Shown here one piece after another: positions 50,697 to 58,639 of a stretch of DNA of 64,000 nt (positions within the stretch are counted from its first letter, which is position 1; each line of letters opens with the position of its first letter). Origin of the DNA: QHVT01 sp036399015 (GTDB lineage: Bacteria > Acidobacteriota > Thermoanaerobaculia > Gp7-AA8). The DNA is taken from positions 1-64,000 of the forward strand of contig DASWNW010000124.1 of NCBI GenBank assembly GCA_036399015.1. Direction: 5' to 3'. The translations under genes and the position numbers were made by a program. The notes below the pieces were generated by a model that had not been told where the DNA came from, did no database searches, and saw only the letters and a list, made by a program, of their open reading frames with translations.

Positions 50697-51509
50697 ATGA
50701 GTAGCGTGACTGAACCGGGTCCCGGGGCACTGCACCAGTTCTACGACCGCACGCGGGAGCGGGCGGATGGGGCGTTCCTCTATGTGGGCGGCCTCAGCGA
50801 GCTGGCGGGGCAGACCCTGCAGCAGTTCCGCCGTGGCCCGCTCGAGCGGCCGCTGCTGACGGCGCAGCTCGACCAGATCGGCGTCCGCTCCCTCTCCATC
50901 GTCATCATCACCTCCGCCTTCATCGGCATGGTGCTCGCGCTCCAGACCGCGTACGCGCTCGCCGACTTCGGCGGCAAGATGTTCGTCGGCACGATCGTGT
51001 CGCTCTCCCTCGTGCGCGAGCTCGCGCCGGTCATGATGTCGCTGATGGTCGGCGGCCGCGTCGGCGCCGGCATGGCGGCGGAGCTGGGGACGATGAAAGT
51101 CACCGAGCAGATCGACGCGCTCCGCGCCCTGGCCACGAACCCGGTGCGCAAGCTCGTGGTCCCGCGCGTGGTGGCCTGCACGGTGATGTTCCCGCTGCTG
51201 ACCGTCGTGGCGATCGCGCTCGGCATCTTCGGCGGCATGGTCATCGCCGTCACCAGCCTGCACGTCGGCGCGAACGAGTACCTGCGCAGCGTCATCGAGG
51301 CGGTGCGCTACAACGACCTCGCCTCCGGCATCGGCAAGACCTTCTTCTTCGGCTTCTCGATCGCGCTGATCGCCTGCTACAACGGACTGCAGACCACCGG
51401 CGGCGCCGACGGCGTCGGCCGCGCCACCACACAGACCGTCGTCACCGGCGCGATCACCGTTTTGATCATGGATTTCTTTCTCACTAAGCTCTTCCTCTTC
51501 CTGTTCTGA
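50697..51509 (+). CDS. mlaE: ABC transporter permease MlaE family
   Basis: A 270 aa inner-membrane permease of the lipid-transport (Mla/MCE) system. The family block GGRVGAGMAAELGTMKVTEQIDAL is split here as GGRVGAGMAAELG and TEQIDALRAL; several transmembrane helices follow. Its stop overlaps the ATPase start, and a substrate-binding MlaD protein is encoded next. Confidence 0.95.
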   Translation: MSSVTEPGPGALHQFYDRTRERADGAFLYVGGLSELAGQTLQQFRRGPLERPLLTAQLDQIGVRSLSIVIITSAFIGMVLALQTAYALADFGGKMFVGTIVSLSLVRELAPVMMSLMVGGRVGAGMAAELGTMKVTEQIDALRALATNPVRKLVVPRVVACTVMFPLLTVVAIALGIFGGMVIAVTSLHVGANEYLRSVIEAVRYNDLASGIGKTFFFGFSIALIACYNGLQTTGGADGVGRATTQTVVTGAITVLIMDFFLTKLFLFLF

Positions 51510-52342
51510 TGACCGAGACGGCCACCACCACCGACCGGCGTGCGCTCGAGCGCGGGACTCTCGAGCGCCGGAAGTTTCCGCGCGAGCCGTTCGTGGAGTT
51601 CCACGACGTGCACAAGGCGTATGGGACGAAGAAGGTTCTGCGCGGCGCCGACCTCCAGGTCTTCCGCGGTGAGGTGCTGGTGATCCTCGGCGGCTCCGGC
51701 AGCGGCAAGTCGGTCACGCTGCGCCACATGCTGGGACTCGAGGCGCCCGACTCCGGACGGGTCATGGTCGAGGAGGAAGACGTCACCGACCTGCCGGAAG
51801 AGGAGCTCTACCGCATCCGCAAGAAGTTCGGGATGCTCTTCCAGAGCGGCGCGCTCTTCGACTCCATGACCGTCTTCGAGAACGTCGCCTTCCCGCTGCG
51901 CGAGCACACCGACATGAGCGAGGAGGAGATCGCCCGCAACGTGACGGAGAAGCTCGAGCTGGTGAACCTCCCCAACACCGGCCACCTCATGCCGGTCGAC
52001 CTCTCCGGCGGCATGCGCAAGCGCGTCGGTCTGGCGCGCTCGATCGTGCTCGACCCGAAAGTGATTCTCTACGACGAGCCGACCACGGGGCTCGACCCGA
52101 TCACGTCGCAGACCATCAACGACCTGATCGTCGACCTGCAGACGAAGCTCAGCGTGACCTCGGTGGTGGTCACGCACGACATCCACTCCGCTTTTTCCGT
52201 CGGCGACCGCATCGCGTTCCTGCACCAGGGCGTGTTCGAATGGGTCGGCTCGATGGACGACGCACGCGATTCCGACCATCCCCGGCTCCGCGAGTTCCTG
52301 AAGGCCAGTGCCGTCGTTGCGGCGCAGCCGACGAAGAAGTGA
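51509..52342 (+). CDS. mlaF: ABC transporter ATPase MlaF family
   Basis: A 277 aa ATPase with Walker A GGSGSGKSV (about residue 63), the Q-loop MLFQSGALFDSMTVFENV, the signature DLSGGMRKRVGLARS (about 165) and Walker B ILYDEPTTGLDP. This is the standard set for the MCE-type importer or exporter of phospholipids. It is the middle gene of the mlaE-F-D operon. Confidence 0.96.
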   Translation: MTETATTTDRRALERGTLERRKFPREPFVEFHDVHKAYGTKKVLRGADLQVFRGEVLVILGGSGSGKSVTLRHMLGLEAPDSGRVMVEEEDVTDLPEEELYRIRKKFGMLFQSGALFDSMTVFENVAFPLREHTDMSEEEIARNVTEKLELVNLPNTGHLMPVDLSGGMRKRVGLARSIVLDPKVILYDEPTTGLDPITSQTINDLIVDLQTKLSVTSVVVTHDIHSAFSVGDRIAFLHQGVFEWVGSMDDARDSDHPRLREFLKASAVVAAQPTKK

Positions 52343-52344
52343 TC

Positions 52345-53610
52345 ATGGCAAAAACGGCAACCAAAGACAGAACCATCCGCGTCGGACTGCTCGTCTCGTC
52401 CGCGCTCGTCATCCTGATGGTGTTCGTGTTCTTCATCGGCTCCGAGCAGAAGATCTTCGCCCGGAAGAACGAATACGACGTGCGGCTCGAGAACGTGACC
52501 GGCCTCTCGCAGGGCAACCCGGTGCGCATGTCGGGCGTGACCATCGGCACCATCCGCGACATCCGCCTGCCGCAGGATCCGAAGCAGAAGCAGGTCGCGA
52601 TCGTGCTCAGCATCGACAAGGCTTACGGAGAGCGCGTGCGCGGCGACTCGCGCGTCCGCCTCAAGAAGCTCGGCCTCCTCACCGGCGACACCTACATCGA
52701 CGTCAGCCCCGGCACGCCCCGCTTCCCGGCGCTCGAGCCGGGCTCCATCATCCCCTCGCAGAAGGGGACGGACGTCGAGGCGCTCATCACCTCGGGCGAG
52801 GACCTCGTGGAGAACCTCGTCCAGATCTCGTACTCGCTCAAGAACATCCTCGGACGCGTCGATCGCGGCGAGGGCCTCCTCGGCGAGCTGACCACGACGC
52901 CCGAGACGAAGCAGCGCATCACCGACACTTTCCTGACCACCCTCAACAAGACCAACGCCGCGCTCACGCACATGGAGACCGGCAAAGGCGTGGTCGGCAA
53001 GCTGCTGTACGACGACCAGTACGCCGAGGAGCTGACCGCGTCGATCTCCGGCGCCGCGCGCTCCATGGAGACGCTGACCGCGAACATCAACCGCAGCTTC
53101 GAGAACGGCAACGGCCTCGTGCCGGCGCTGCTCAATGACGACCAGGCGAAGACGCGCGTCTACGACCTCATCGAGAACCTTCGCCTCGCCTCGGCGAACC
53201 TGTCGACGTTCACCGCCTCGATGCAGACGGGCGAAGGGCTCGTGCCCCGCCTCCTCAACGATCGCGCCTATGGCGACCAGGCGCTGAACGAGTTCACCGG
53301 ACTGGTGCGCCAGCTCAATGAAGTGGTGACGAAGATCAATACGGGAGAGGGCACCGCCGGCAAGCTGCTGACCGATCCGTCGATGTACGAGTCGGTCAAC
53401 GACATCCTCATCGGCATCAATGAGTCGAAGCTCCTGCGCTGGCTGATCCGCAGCCGCCAGCAGGTCGGCATCGAGCGCCGCGTCGATGAGCGCAAGCAGG
53501 TCCCGAACGTCCCCCCGCCGCCGCCCGCCACCCCGCCTGTCGACGCCGAGCCGGCGCCGGTGGAGAGCGTGGTGCCGGCAACGGTGACGGACACGACTGG
53601 AACACAATGA
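52345..53610 (+). CDS. mlaD: MlaD/MCE-domain lipid-binding protein
   Basis: A 421 aa protein anchored by one N-terminal helix (LLVSSALVILMVFVFFIG). An MCE domain follows (YDVRLENVTGLSQGNPVRMSGV to TYIDVSPG, about residues 37-120), then a long helical tail and a Pro/Val-rich end. The tail is far longer than in E. coli MlaD and may span the periplasm as in the larger MCE proteins. It starts 2 bp after mlaF. Confidence 0.93.
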   Translation: MAKTATKDRTIRVGLLVSSALVILMVFVFFIGSEQKIFARKNEYDVRLENVTGLSQGNPVRMSGVTIGTIRDIRLPQDPKQKQVAIVLSIDKAYGERVRGDSRVRLKKLGLLTGDTYIDVSPGTPRFPALEPGSIIPSQKGTDVEALITSGEDLVENLVQISYSLKNILGRVDRGEGLLGELTTTPETKQRITDTFLTTLNKTNAALTHMETGKGVVGKLLYDDQYAEELTASISGAARSMETLTANINRSFENGNGLVPALLNDDQAKTRVYDLIENLRLASANLSTFTASMQTGEGLVPRLLNDRAYGDQALNEFTGLVRQLNEVVTKINTGEGTAGKLLTDPSMYESVNDILIGINESKLLRWLIRSRQQVGIERRVDERKQVPNVPPPPPATPPVDAEPAPVESVVPATVTDTTGTQ

Positions 53611-53613
53611 GGT

Positions 53614-53692
53614 GTTGCTGGTTGCTGGTTGCTCGCTGCGCGTGAGCGTAAGGTGATGAGTCGCAAGCAACAAGCAACCAGCAACCAGCAAC
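53614..53692. repeat. Inverted heptamer repeat, GTTGCTG type (locus A14)
   Basis: The left units are GTTGCTG, GTTGCTG and GTTGCTC. The right units are AAGCAAC, AAGCAAC, CAGCAAC and CAGCAAC. All are in 7 bp phase. It starts 3 bp after the mlaD stop codon. Confidence 0.92.
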
Positions 53693-53757
53693 GAGTGTTG
53701 TAGGATGCGCCGCGCCCTCGCGTCTGCGCGCGCGCAATTTCTCCCGGAGGCTCCCTC

Positions 53758-55083
53758 GTGGACATTGCTGTGATTGGCACCGGCTATGTCGGTCTGGTGA
53801 CCGGCGCCGGACTGGCCGACTTCGGCAACGACGTCATCTGCGTCGACGTCGATGTCAAAAAGATTGAAGCCCTGCGAAACGGGCACATCCCGATCTACGA
53901 GCCGGGCCTGGACAAGCTCGTCAGCAAGAACGTCACGGAAGGGCGGCTGCGCTTCACGACCGACCTTCCCGAGGCCATTCGCGCGGGGCGGGCGATCTTC
54001 ATCGCCGTCGGCACCCCGCCGAAGCCGGACGGCTCGGCCGACCTCCGCTACGTCAAGGAAGTCGCGAACTCCATCGCCGAGCACATGAACGGCCCCAAGC
54101 TGGTCATCACCAAGTCGACGGTGCCGATCGGCACGGGACGCCTCATCGAGCAGATCATCGAGTCGCACGCCACCGGCCACAAGGCGTCGATCGTCTCGAA
54201 CCCCGAGTTCCTCCGCGAGGGGTCGGCCATCGAGGACTTCATGAAGCCCGACCGCGTGGTCGTCGGCGTCTCCGATCCCGAGGCGGCGGAGATGATGAAG
54301 GAGATCTACGCGCCGCTGCACTCGCTGGAGATCCCGTTCGTCGTCACCAACGTCGAGTCGTCGGAGCTGATCAAGTACGCGGCGAACGGTTTCCTCGCCG
54401 TGAAGATCACCTTCATCAACGAAATCGCCTCCGTGTGCGAAAAGGTGGGCGCGGACGTGCAGGCAGTCGCCCTTGGAATGGGTCTCGACTCCCGCATCGG
54501 TCCGAAGTTCCTGCAGGCCGGCCCCGGCTTCGGCGGCTCCTGCTTCCCCAAGGACACGTCGGCGATGGCCGACATCGCCCGCCGCATCGGCTACGACTTC
54601 CAGATCATGGAGGCGGTGCTCCGCGTCAACGAGGCCGTCAAGCTGCGCATGATCGACAAGATCGTGGAAGTCCTGGGCGGCGACGTTTCAGGCAAGACCA
54701 TTGCGATCCTCGGTCTCGCCTTCAAGCCCGAGACCGACGACATGCGCGACTCCCCGACTATCCCCATCATCAAGGGACTGCAGCAGCAGGGGGCGAAGAT
54801 CCGCGCCTACGATCCGCAGTCGATGGAGAACGCGAAGTCGATCTTCGAGGGCATCACCTACTGCGGCGACGCCTACGAGACCGCCGAGGCGGCCGACGTG
54901 CTGGTGCTGGCCACGGAGTGGAACGAGTTCCGCGCGCTCAACTTCGAGCGGATCAAGAAGGCGTTGCGCGAGCCGGTCGTCGTCGACCTGCGCAACATCT
55001 ACGACCCGCAACGCATGGCGACGCTCGGCTTCGAATACGTCTCCGTGGGACGTGCAGAGGATGTGAGAAAGAGGGGCCATTGA
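53758..55083 (+). CDS. ugd: UDP-glucose 6-dehydrogenase
   Basis: A 441 aa NAD-dependent enzyme making UDP-glucuronate. N-terminal Rossmann motif GTGYVGLVTG, the catalytic Cys in GFGGSCFPKD (about residue 262) and the C-terminal dinucleotide-like domain are present. The GTG start has GGAGG 7 bp upstream. The next gene, overlapping by one base, would use the product. Confidence 0.96.
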   Translation: MDIAVIGTGYVGLVTGAGLADFGNDVICVDVDVKKIEALRNGHIPIYEPGLDKLVSKNVTEGRLRFTTDLPEAIRAGRAIFIAVGTPPKPDGSADLRYVKEVANSIAEHMNGPKLVITKSTVPIGTGRLIEQIIESHATGHKASIVSNPEFLREGSAIEDFMKPDRVVVGVSDPEAAEMMKEIYAPLHSLEIPFVVTNVESSELIKYAANGFLAVKITFINEIASVCEKVGADVQAVALGMGLDSRIGPKFLQAGPGFGGSCFPKDTSAMADIARRIGYDFQIMEAVLRVNEAVKLRMIDKIVEVLGGDVSGKTIAILGLAFKPETDDMRDSPTIPIIKGLQQQGAKIRAYDPQSMENAKSIFEGITYCGDAYETAEAADVLVLATEWNEFRALNFERIKKALREPVVVDLRNIYDPQRMATLGFEYVSVGRAEDVRKRGH

Positions 55084-56018
55084 TGGGTCGTGCGCTGATC
55101 ACCGGCGGGGCAGGGTTTCTCGGATCGCATCTCTGTGACCTCTTCCTCAGTCGCGGGCATGAAGTGGTCTGCATGGACAACTTCCTGACCGGCTCGCCGG
55201 CGAACATCAGGCACCTCTTCGGCCGCGACGGCTTCTCGTTCATCAAGCAGGACGTCACCGGCTACATCCACATCGACGGCCCACTCGACTACGTTCTGCA
55301 CTTCGCGTCGCCCGCCAGCCCCATCGACTATCTCGAGAAGCCGATCCAGACGCTGAAGGTCGGCTCGCTCGGCACGCACAAGACCCTCGGCGTGGCGAAA
55401 GACAAGGGAGCGCGCTACCTCATCGCCTCCACCTCCGAGGTATACGGCGACCCGCTCACGCACCCGCAGAAAGAGGACTACTGGGGCAACGTCAACCCGG
55501 TCGGCCCCCGCGGCGTGTACGACGAGGCGAAGCGCTTCGCCGAGGCCATGACCATGGCCTACCACCGCTTCCACGGCGTGGAGACGCGCATCGTGCGCAT
55601 CTTCAACACGTACGGCGAGCGGATGCGCGTCAACGACGGCCGCGTCGTGCCGGCGTTCATCTCCCAAGCCCTGCGCAACGAGCCGCTGACGGTCTTCGGC
55701 GACGGCTCGCAGACCCGCTCGTTCTGCTACTACTCCGACCTCATCGAGGGCATCTACCGCCTGCTGATGTCGGACGAGGCGCAGCCGACGAACATCGGCA
55801 ACCCGAGCGAGATGACCGTGCTGCAGTTCGCCGAGGAGATCAAGCGCCTCACCGGCACGAGCGCCCCCATCGAGTTCCGCCCGCTGCCCGAAGACGACCC
55901 GAAGATCCGCCGCCCCGACATCACCAAGGCCCGCGCCCTCCTGAACTGGGAGCCGCAGGTGCCGCTGGAAGAGGGGCTGTCGAAGACGATCGAGTACTTC
56001 CGCACCGTCGTCCAGTAG
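55083..56018 (+). CDS. uxs: UDP-glucuronate decarboxylase (UDP-xylose synthase type)
   Basis: A 311 aa short-chain dehydrogenase/epimerase-family enzyme with GGAGFLGSHL, ASTSEVYGDP, the YDEAK (Y-x3-K) catalytic pair and RIFNTYGERM. The last two are typical of UDP-xylose synthase, and the gene position after ugd supports UDP-glucuronate to UDP-xylose. UDP-xylose would feed envelope or exopolysaccharide synthesis. A UDP-glucuronate epimerase is a less likely reading. Confidence 0.9.
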   Translation: MGRALITGGAGFLGSHLCDLFLSRGHEVVCMDNFLTGSPANIRHLFGRDGFSFIKQDVTGYIHIDGPLDYVLHFASPASPIDYLEKPIQTLKVGSLGTHKTLGVAKDKGARYLIASTSEVYGDPLTHPQKEDYWGNVNPVGPRGVYDEAKRFAEAMTMAYHRFHGVETRIVRIFNTYGERMRVNDGRVVPAFISQALRNEPLTVFGDGSQTRSFCYYSDLIEGIYRLLMSDEAQPTNIGNPSEMTVLQFAEEIKRLTGTSAPIEFRPLPEDDPKIRRPDITKARALLNWEPQVPLEEGLSKTIEYFRTVVQ

Positions 56019-56036
56019 CGCGCGCCGCAGGTAGCC

Positions 56037-56080
56037 CTTCTCCCCGCGTGCGGGGAGAAGGTGGCCGAAGGCCGGATGAG
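56037..56080. repeat. GGGGAGAAGG...GGATGAGG hairpin motif (element C)
   Basis: A perfect 11 bp stem (CTTCTCCCCGC/GCGGGGAGAAG) with a 2 bp centre is followed by GGCC-GAA-GGCC and GGATGAGGGG. I recall closely similar motifs as scattered repeats in many proteobacterial genomes. It lies between the convergent UDP-xylose synthase-like and kinase genes. Confidence 0.75.
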
Positions 56081-56092
56081 GGGCTTACCGCT

Positions 56093-58492
56093 TCACGGCT
56101 TCCGCTTCATCGCCTCGCTGACCCGCGCGAATCGCGAATCGCTCCGCAACGGATCGAGCGCCGGATCGACGCGCAACCACACCAGCGCACCGGTGCGCTC
56201 GCGCAGGGCGCGCTCCAGCTCCGCCAACGCGCGGTCGGGATCTCCGCGATGCGCGTGCAGCGCGGCCATGTAGTACGGCGGGAGGTATTCGCGGCGCCCG
56301 CGCTCCTCCAGCTCCCGCACCATCCGGGTCGCGACCGCGGTGTGGCCGGCGCCCTGCTGCGCGCGGATGAGCCACGTCGACACCACCACGATGTCGAGCA
56401 GCTCCTGCGAGCGCTCCAGCGGCGCGATCGCCTCGGCCGGCTTGCCCGATTCGAGCCACGCCAGACCAAGGTAGGCGTGGCCCGGCATGAAGTCGGGGAA
56501 GAGGCGCGTCGTACGCCGTCCCTGCTCGATCGCGGCGGGATAGCGGCGGGCCATCGTCGAGTTCCAGGCCACGACGGCGTTGATGATCGGCGACATCGGG
56601 TCGAGCTGCAGCGCCTTCTTCCCCTGCACCTCCGCCTCGTCGAAGCGGCCGAGGGCGGTGAGGAGCTCCGCGTACCACTGGCGTGCGGTGGCGTAGTTCG
56701 GGTTCAGCTCGATCGCGCGCCGGTATTCGCGCTCGGCGGCCGGCCAGTCCCACTCGTACGTCTGGATCGCATACGCGAGCGACGTGTGCGCCTCGGCGAG
56801 CTGGTCGTCGATCGCCAGTGCCTTCTGCGCCGCCGCCTTCGCGCGGGGGAAGGTCTCGTTCGTCGGCAGGCCCGCCCAGATGTCGAGGAGGTTGTAGCAG
56901 TCGGCGAGGCCGGCGTACGCGTGCGCATACTGCGGGTCGATCTCGATGGCCTGGTTGAAGAACTCGATGGCCTTGTACAGCCCCTCCGCGTTGCGCTTGT
57001 TCCACTGGAAGCGCCCCTTGAGATAGAGCTCGTACGCGCGCGCGTCGGTGGTCTGCCGCCTGGTGAGCAGTTGCTGCTCCCGCCCGCCGAGCTGCAGCCG
57101 CAGCGTGCTGGCGATCTCCGAGGCGATCGACTGCTGCACGGTAAAGAGGTCGGCGCGCGCGGTCTGGTAGCGGTTCCCCCAGAGATGCGCGTTGTCGTTC
57201 GTGTCCACCAGCTCCGCGTGCACGATCAGCCGGTCGCCGACCGCCTCCACCCGCCCCACCACCACCGCGCTCACGCGCAGGTCGCGTCCGATGCTGACCG
57301 GGTTCGGCGCCTTGTCCTTGTAGTGGAAGACGGAGGTGCGCGACATCACCCGCAGCCCCGGCACCTGCGCCAGCGTGTTGATGAGCGTCTCGGTGACGCC
57401 GTCGGAGAGGAACTCCGCCTCCTCGTCGCCGGTCGCGTTCACGAAGGGGAGGATGGCGATGGAGCGGATCGGCCCGCGCGCCGCGGGACCACGCGGCGCG
57501 ACCGTCACCTCGACCTCGCGAAGCAGCACCAGCGCGATGCCGGCGATCACCACCAGCGCCGCGACGGTGCCCCAGATCCACTGCCGCCGCTTCCGCTCCG
57601 CCGGCGCCTCGAACGTCAGCGCGGTCGACGTGCCGATGGCGCGGAGCGCGAAGGCGAGGTCGCGCGCCGACTGGAAGCGCTCGTTGCGGTTCTTCTCGAT
57701 GCAGCGCTGGATGACGCGCGCGAGCTCGAACGGGATCAGCCGGTCCGACCCGGTGAAGACGTCGGGCGTGTCGGCGAGGATCGCGGAGAGGGAGTCGATG
57801 ACGGTGGCGCGGATGAAGGCCGGGCGGCCGGTGGCCATCTCGAACAGCACCGAGCCGAGGGAGAAGATGTCGGTGGTGGCGTCGACCGGCTCGCCGCGAA
57901 GCTGCTCGGGGGCCATGTAGCCGGCCGTGCCGACCACCGCGTACGGATCGGTCTTCAGCGGCGCGGTCGGCATCATGGAAGGGTCGACCTCTTCTGGTGC
58001 AGGCTCCTCCTGCCGCACGAGCTGCGCGATCCCGAAGTCGAGGATCTTCACCCGCCCGTCGCCGGTGAGGAAGATGTTCTCCGGCTTGAGGTCGCGATGG
58101 ATGATCCCCTTCGCGTGCGCGGCCGCGAGGCCGTCCGCGAGCGCGGCGCCGATCTCGACGACTTTCCGCCACGGCACCGGCCCTTCGATGATGCGCTGGC
58201 GCAGCGTCTGCCCCTCGAGGAGCTCGGTAACGCTGTACGCCGCCTCAGCGGTGGAGCCGTAGTCGTGAATTGCCAGGATGTTCGGGTGGGTGAGGGCGGC
58301 GACCGCCTTCGCCTCCCGCTCGAACCGCATCCGCGCCTCGGCATCGCGCGCGAAGCGCTCCGGCAGCACTTTGACCGCCACGTCGCGATCGAGGCGGGTA
58401 TCGCGTGCGCGATACACGTCGCCCATCCCCCCCGACCCGATCGGCTGCACGATTTCATACGGGCCCAGCCTTGTGCCCGGCGGAAGTGACAT
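56093..58492 (-). CDS. Ser/Thr protein kinase with TolB-like and TPR domains
   Basis: A 799 aa Hanks-type kinase. The N-terminal kinase domain has GSGGMGDVYRA, VAVKVL, IIHRDLKPEN, DFGIA and APEQ. One transmembrane helix (about residues 305-325) is followed by a TolB/FlgO-like domain (SIAILPFVNATGDEEAEFLSDG) and a series of TPRs to the C-terminus. I associate this domain order with Acidobacteriota and related phyla. It probably senses through the outer TolB-TPR part and signals inside. No partner phosphatase is adjacent. Confidence 0.92.
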   Translation of the reverse strand: MSLPPGTRLGPYEIVQPIGSGGMGDVYRARDTRLDRDVAVKVLPERFARDAEARMRFEREAKAVAALTHPNILAIHDYGSTAEAAYSVTELLEGQTLRQRIIEGPVPWRKVVEIGAALADGLAAAHAKGIIHRDLKPENIFLTGDGRVKILDFGIAQLVRQEEPAPEEVDPSMMPTAPLKTDPYAVVGTAGYMAPEQLRGEPVDATTDIFSLGSVLFEMATGRPAFIRATVIDSLSAILADTPDVFTGSDRLIPFELARVIQRCIEKNRNERFQSARDLAFALRAIGTSTALTFEAPAERKRRQWIWGTVAALVVIAGIALVLLREVEVTVAPRGPAARGPIRSIAILPFVNATGDEEAEFLSDGVTETLINTLAQVPGLRVMSRTSVFHYKDKAPNPVSIGRDLRVSAVVVGRVEAVGDRLIVHAELVDTNDNAHLWGNRYQTARADLFTVQQSIASEIASTLRLQLGGREQQLLTRRQTTDARAYELYLKGRFQWNKRNAEGLYKAIEFFNQAIEIDPQYAHAYAGLADCYNLLDIWAGLPTNETFPRAKAAAQKALAIDDQLAEAHTSLAYAIQTYEWDWPAAEREYRRAIELNPNYATARQWYAELLTALGRFDEAEVQGKKALQLDPMSPIINAVVAWNSTMARRYPAAIEQGRRTTRLFPDFMPGHAYLGLAWLESGKPAEAIAPLERSQELLDIVVVSTWLIRAQQGAGHTAVATRMVRELEERGRREYLPPYYMAALHAHRGDPDRALAELERALRERTGALVWLRVDPALDPLRSDSRFARVSEAMKRKP

Positions 58493-58520
58493 GAGGTGGC
58501 CTGCCGCGGGGATTCTATGG

Positions 58521-58602
58521 GAGTCGCAGAGTCTCAGAGTCTCAAAGTCTCAGAGAGGTGCGCCGTTCTCCTTTGCGACTTTGAGACTTTGCGACTTTGC
58601 GA
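58521..58602. repeat. Inverted repeat with 8 bp period, GAGTCTCA type (locus A15)
   Basis: Four left units (GAGTCGCA, GAGTCTCA, GAGTCTCA, AAGTCTCA) and four right units (CTTTGCGA, CTTTGAGA, CTTTGCGA, CTTTGCGA) recur in exact 8 bp phase. The spacer is 18 bp. It lies between the divergent kinase and M1 peptidase genes. Confidence 0.92.
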
Positions 58603-58639
58603 CTCCCCCCGGGCACGCTCCGCGCTACATTCCCGCGCA

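Noticed and set aside
56048..58489. An 813-codon plus-strand frame opposite the kinase gene
   Set aside because: The Arg/His/Val-rich translation has no motif, while the minus strand encodes an intact kinase-TPR protein.
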